Of a stretch of DNA of 64,000 nucleotides, positions 63,177 to 64,000 are shown piece by piece. Location: NCBI GenBank assembly GCA_016715985.1, contig JADJXD010000001.1:496001-560000 (forward strand), written 5' to 3'. The stretch comes from Saprospiraceae bacterium (GTDB lineage Bacteria; Bacteroidota; Bacteroidia; Chitinophagales; Saprospiraceae). Both the position numbers and the translations under genes were made by a program. The notes below the pieces were generated by a model. It had not been told where the DNA came from and searched no databases. It saw only the letters and a program-made list of their open reading frames with translations. Positions within the stretch are counted from its first letter, which is position 1. Every line of letters begins with the position of its first letter.

Positions 63177-63847
63177 ACATCATAACTATCCTTTTATTAA
63201 AGTAATTAATTGAAAGGTTGAATCGGAATATATTTTGAGTAATGAAGCTTTTATGAAAATCTTGTTTTTCTTTTTGATTTATGCAATGGTTTATCATTAA
63301 TGAATTCTTATTCTTTTAACGTGAATTTACCAGAATTAAATTTCGATTGAGGGCTGAAAGGGCTTAAAACCAGATTGATTTTTACTATGAGTTCTAAATA
63401 TAGTTAGCTAACTTTAATAAAGGTTACAGTACTGTTTTTTTTTAAAGAACCAATTCATCACCGACAATCAGGGGCGTAGTCCTATAGTCTTTTTTACTTT
63501 AATTTTTCATGCAAGATGCCTAAAGATAATGCATAATAACTAGAAAAGTACGACGAATAAGAGTTAAGATAGTTATTTTATTTGAATCAATTACTAATAC
63601 CAACCCTCATCACAAAATTAAAATCTGGGCATTCCAGGGTCTATCTTTCGGAACTATTAGTGTTATGTTAAGGTTAAATTGACAGATGACTTATTGTATC
63701 TTTTCCATTTGCTCTTCGTTGATGAACCCCTTCCTTAGCTACGGCTAAGGTCAGGAACCACCGTCTTTATCAAAAGAAAAATCTACTTATAATTGATCCG
63801 TTATTCAACACTTACCATAACACTAGTTGGCCTATTTTGGGATCTAC
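63177..63847. other. Non-coding right flank
   Basis: About 670 bases without a supported gene. A perfect hairpin CCTTAGC (63734-63740) / GCTAAGG (63745-63751) is the only clear structure. Frames here are short and broken. Confidence 0.45.
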
Positions 63848-64000
63848 CTATAAATCCATAGCTTCCAAAGGTATACTTCCCAAAAGGGGTTCTGCATTGC
63901 CTGGCAATACAATAGCTTCAGATATTGTTCTTCTATTATGAATATGTATTTCTATAGGTCCGGCAATATCAAAAAGATGTCTATCTCCATTTGCTGGGAC
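63848..64000 (-). pseudogene. Retropepsin-like aspartyl protease, C-terminal part with an in-frame TAG
   Basis: The frame enters from the right edge (VPANGDRHLFDIAGPIEIHI, then NRRTISEAIVLPGNAEPLL and GSIPLEAMDL). This matches the C-terminal half of small clan AA aspartic proteases of about 120 residues, including the LPGxxEPLLGxIPLE-MD block. A TAG at 63848-63850 interrupts it, yet the same frame goes on as VDPKIGQLVLW, the expected continuation, to TAA 63812. So the gene is probably decayed, or ends about ten residues early. The catalytic DTG region lies outside the window. Confidence 0.65.

Noticed and set aside
63690..63760. Minus-strand short frame (RKGFINEEQMEKIQ) like the C-terminus of a sugar-nucleotide transferase
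   Set aside because: Only about 15 residues and a stop directly upstream; too short to support.
51187..63850. TAG read as sense codon, because two genes continue past TAG
   Set aside because: TAG is used as a normal stop elsewhere, for example after the fasciclin gene at 27715-27717; single-gene decay is simpler.

Overview
The window reads as a chromosome segment of an uncultured or little-studied Bacteroidota, most likely near Saprospiraceae. This rests on several things seen in the sequence: AT-rich DNA; A-rich leaders instead of Shine-Dalgarno sites; promoters of the TAnnTTTG (-7) type; three large secreted proteins with PKD domains and type IX secretion C-terminal tails; an ECF sigma/anti-sigma/DUF4252 operon; and a Sec/lipoprotein-type (clade II) nitrous-oxide reductase. 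The family assignment is inference. No tRNA, rRNA or CRISPR array was seen.

Layout. 1-6 kb: an exported protein cut by the window edge, a zinc-ribbon membrane protein, an NhaP2-type K+/H+ antiporter and pyruvate phosphate dikinase. 6.3-18 kb: a minus-strand energy block made of a 1635-residue pyruvate:ferredoxin oxidoreductase followed by an Rnf operon (C-D-G-E-A-x-FNR-B). Two extra genes, a small Cys-rich membrane peptide and a ferredoxin-NADP reductase-like flavoprotein, sit between rnfA and rnfB. Pyruvate oxidation would supply reduced ferredoxin, Rnf would turn it into an ion gradient plus NADH, and PPDK sits at the same pyruvate/PEP node. 18-25 kb: a DASS transporter, a sterol-desaturase-like membrane enzyme, a rhodanese lipoprotein, dihydrolipoyl dehydrogenase, a phosphodiesterase and a tyrosine phenol-lyase.

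25-35 kb: a Crp-type regulator overlaps a His-rich polytopic membrane protein. After a fasciclin lipoprotein and a cupin comes a minus-strand nos operon: cytochrome c, nosZ, a membrane-NosL fusion, nosD, nosF and nosY, followed by a truncated hemoglobin. An intrinsic terminator lies between nosZ and the maturation genes. 35.5-37.2 kb: an ISAs1-type insertion sequence, with a 10-bp target duplication and a frame-shifted transposase, splits a small membrane protein gene that can be rebuilt exactly.

37-44 kb: the ECF operon, small membrane proteins, a hairpin cluster, and pstSCAB. 44.4-52.6 kb: an accessory block with two T9SS-sorted surface proteins, a palindromic MITE-like element and a broken rhuM gene separates pst from phoU. 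52.6-63 kb: phoU, ddl, purM, a four-gene cluster of poorly known proteins (DinB-like, NRDE, Cys-motif, unknown), a two-component system and a third T9SS-sorted PKD protein. The right edge holds the end of an aspartyl protease gene with an in-frame stop.

The parts most worth follow-up are the extended Rnf operon with its giant PFOR, the NosL fusion and internal terminator, and the Crp/His-rich membrane protein pair.
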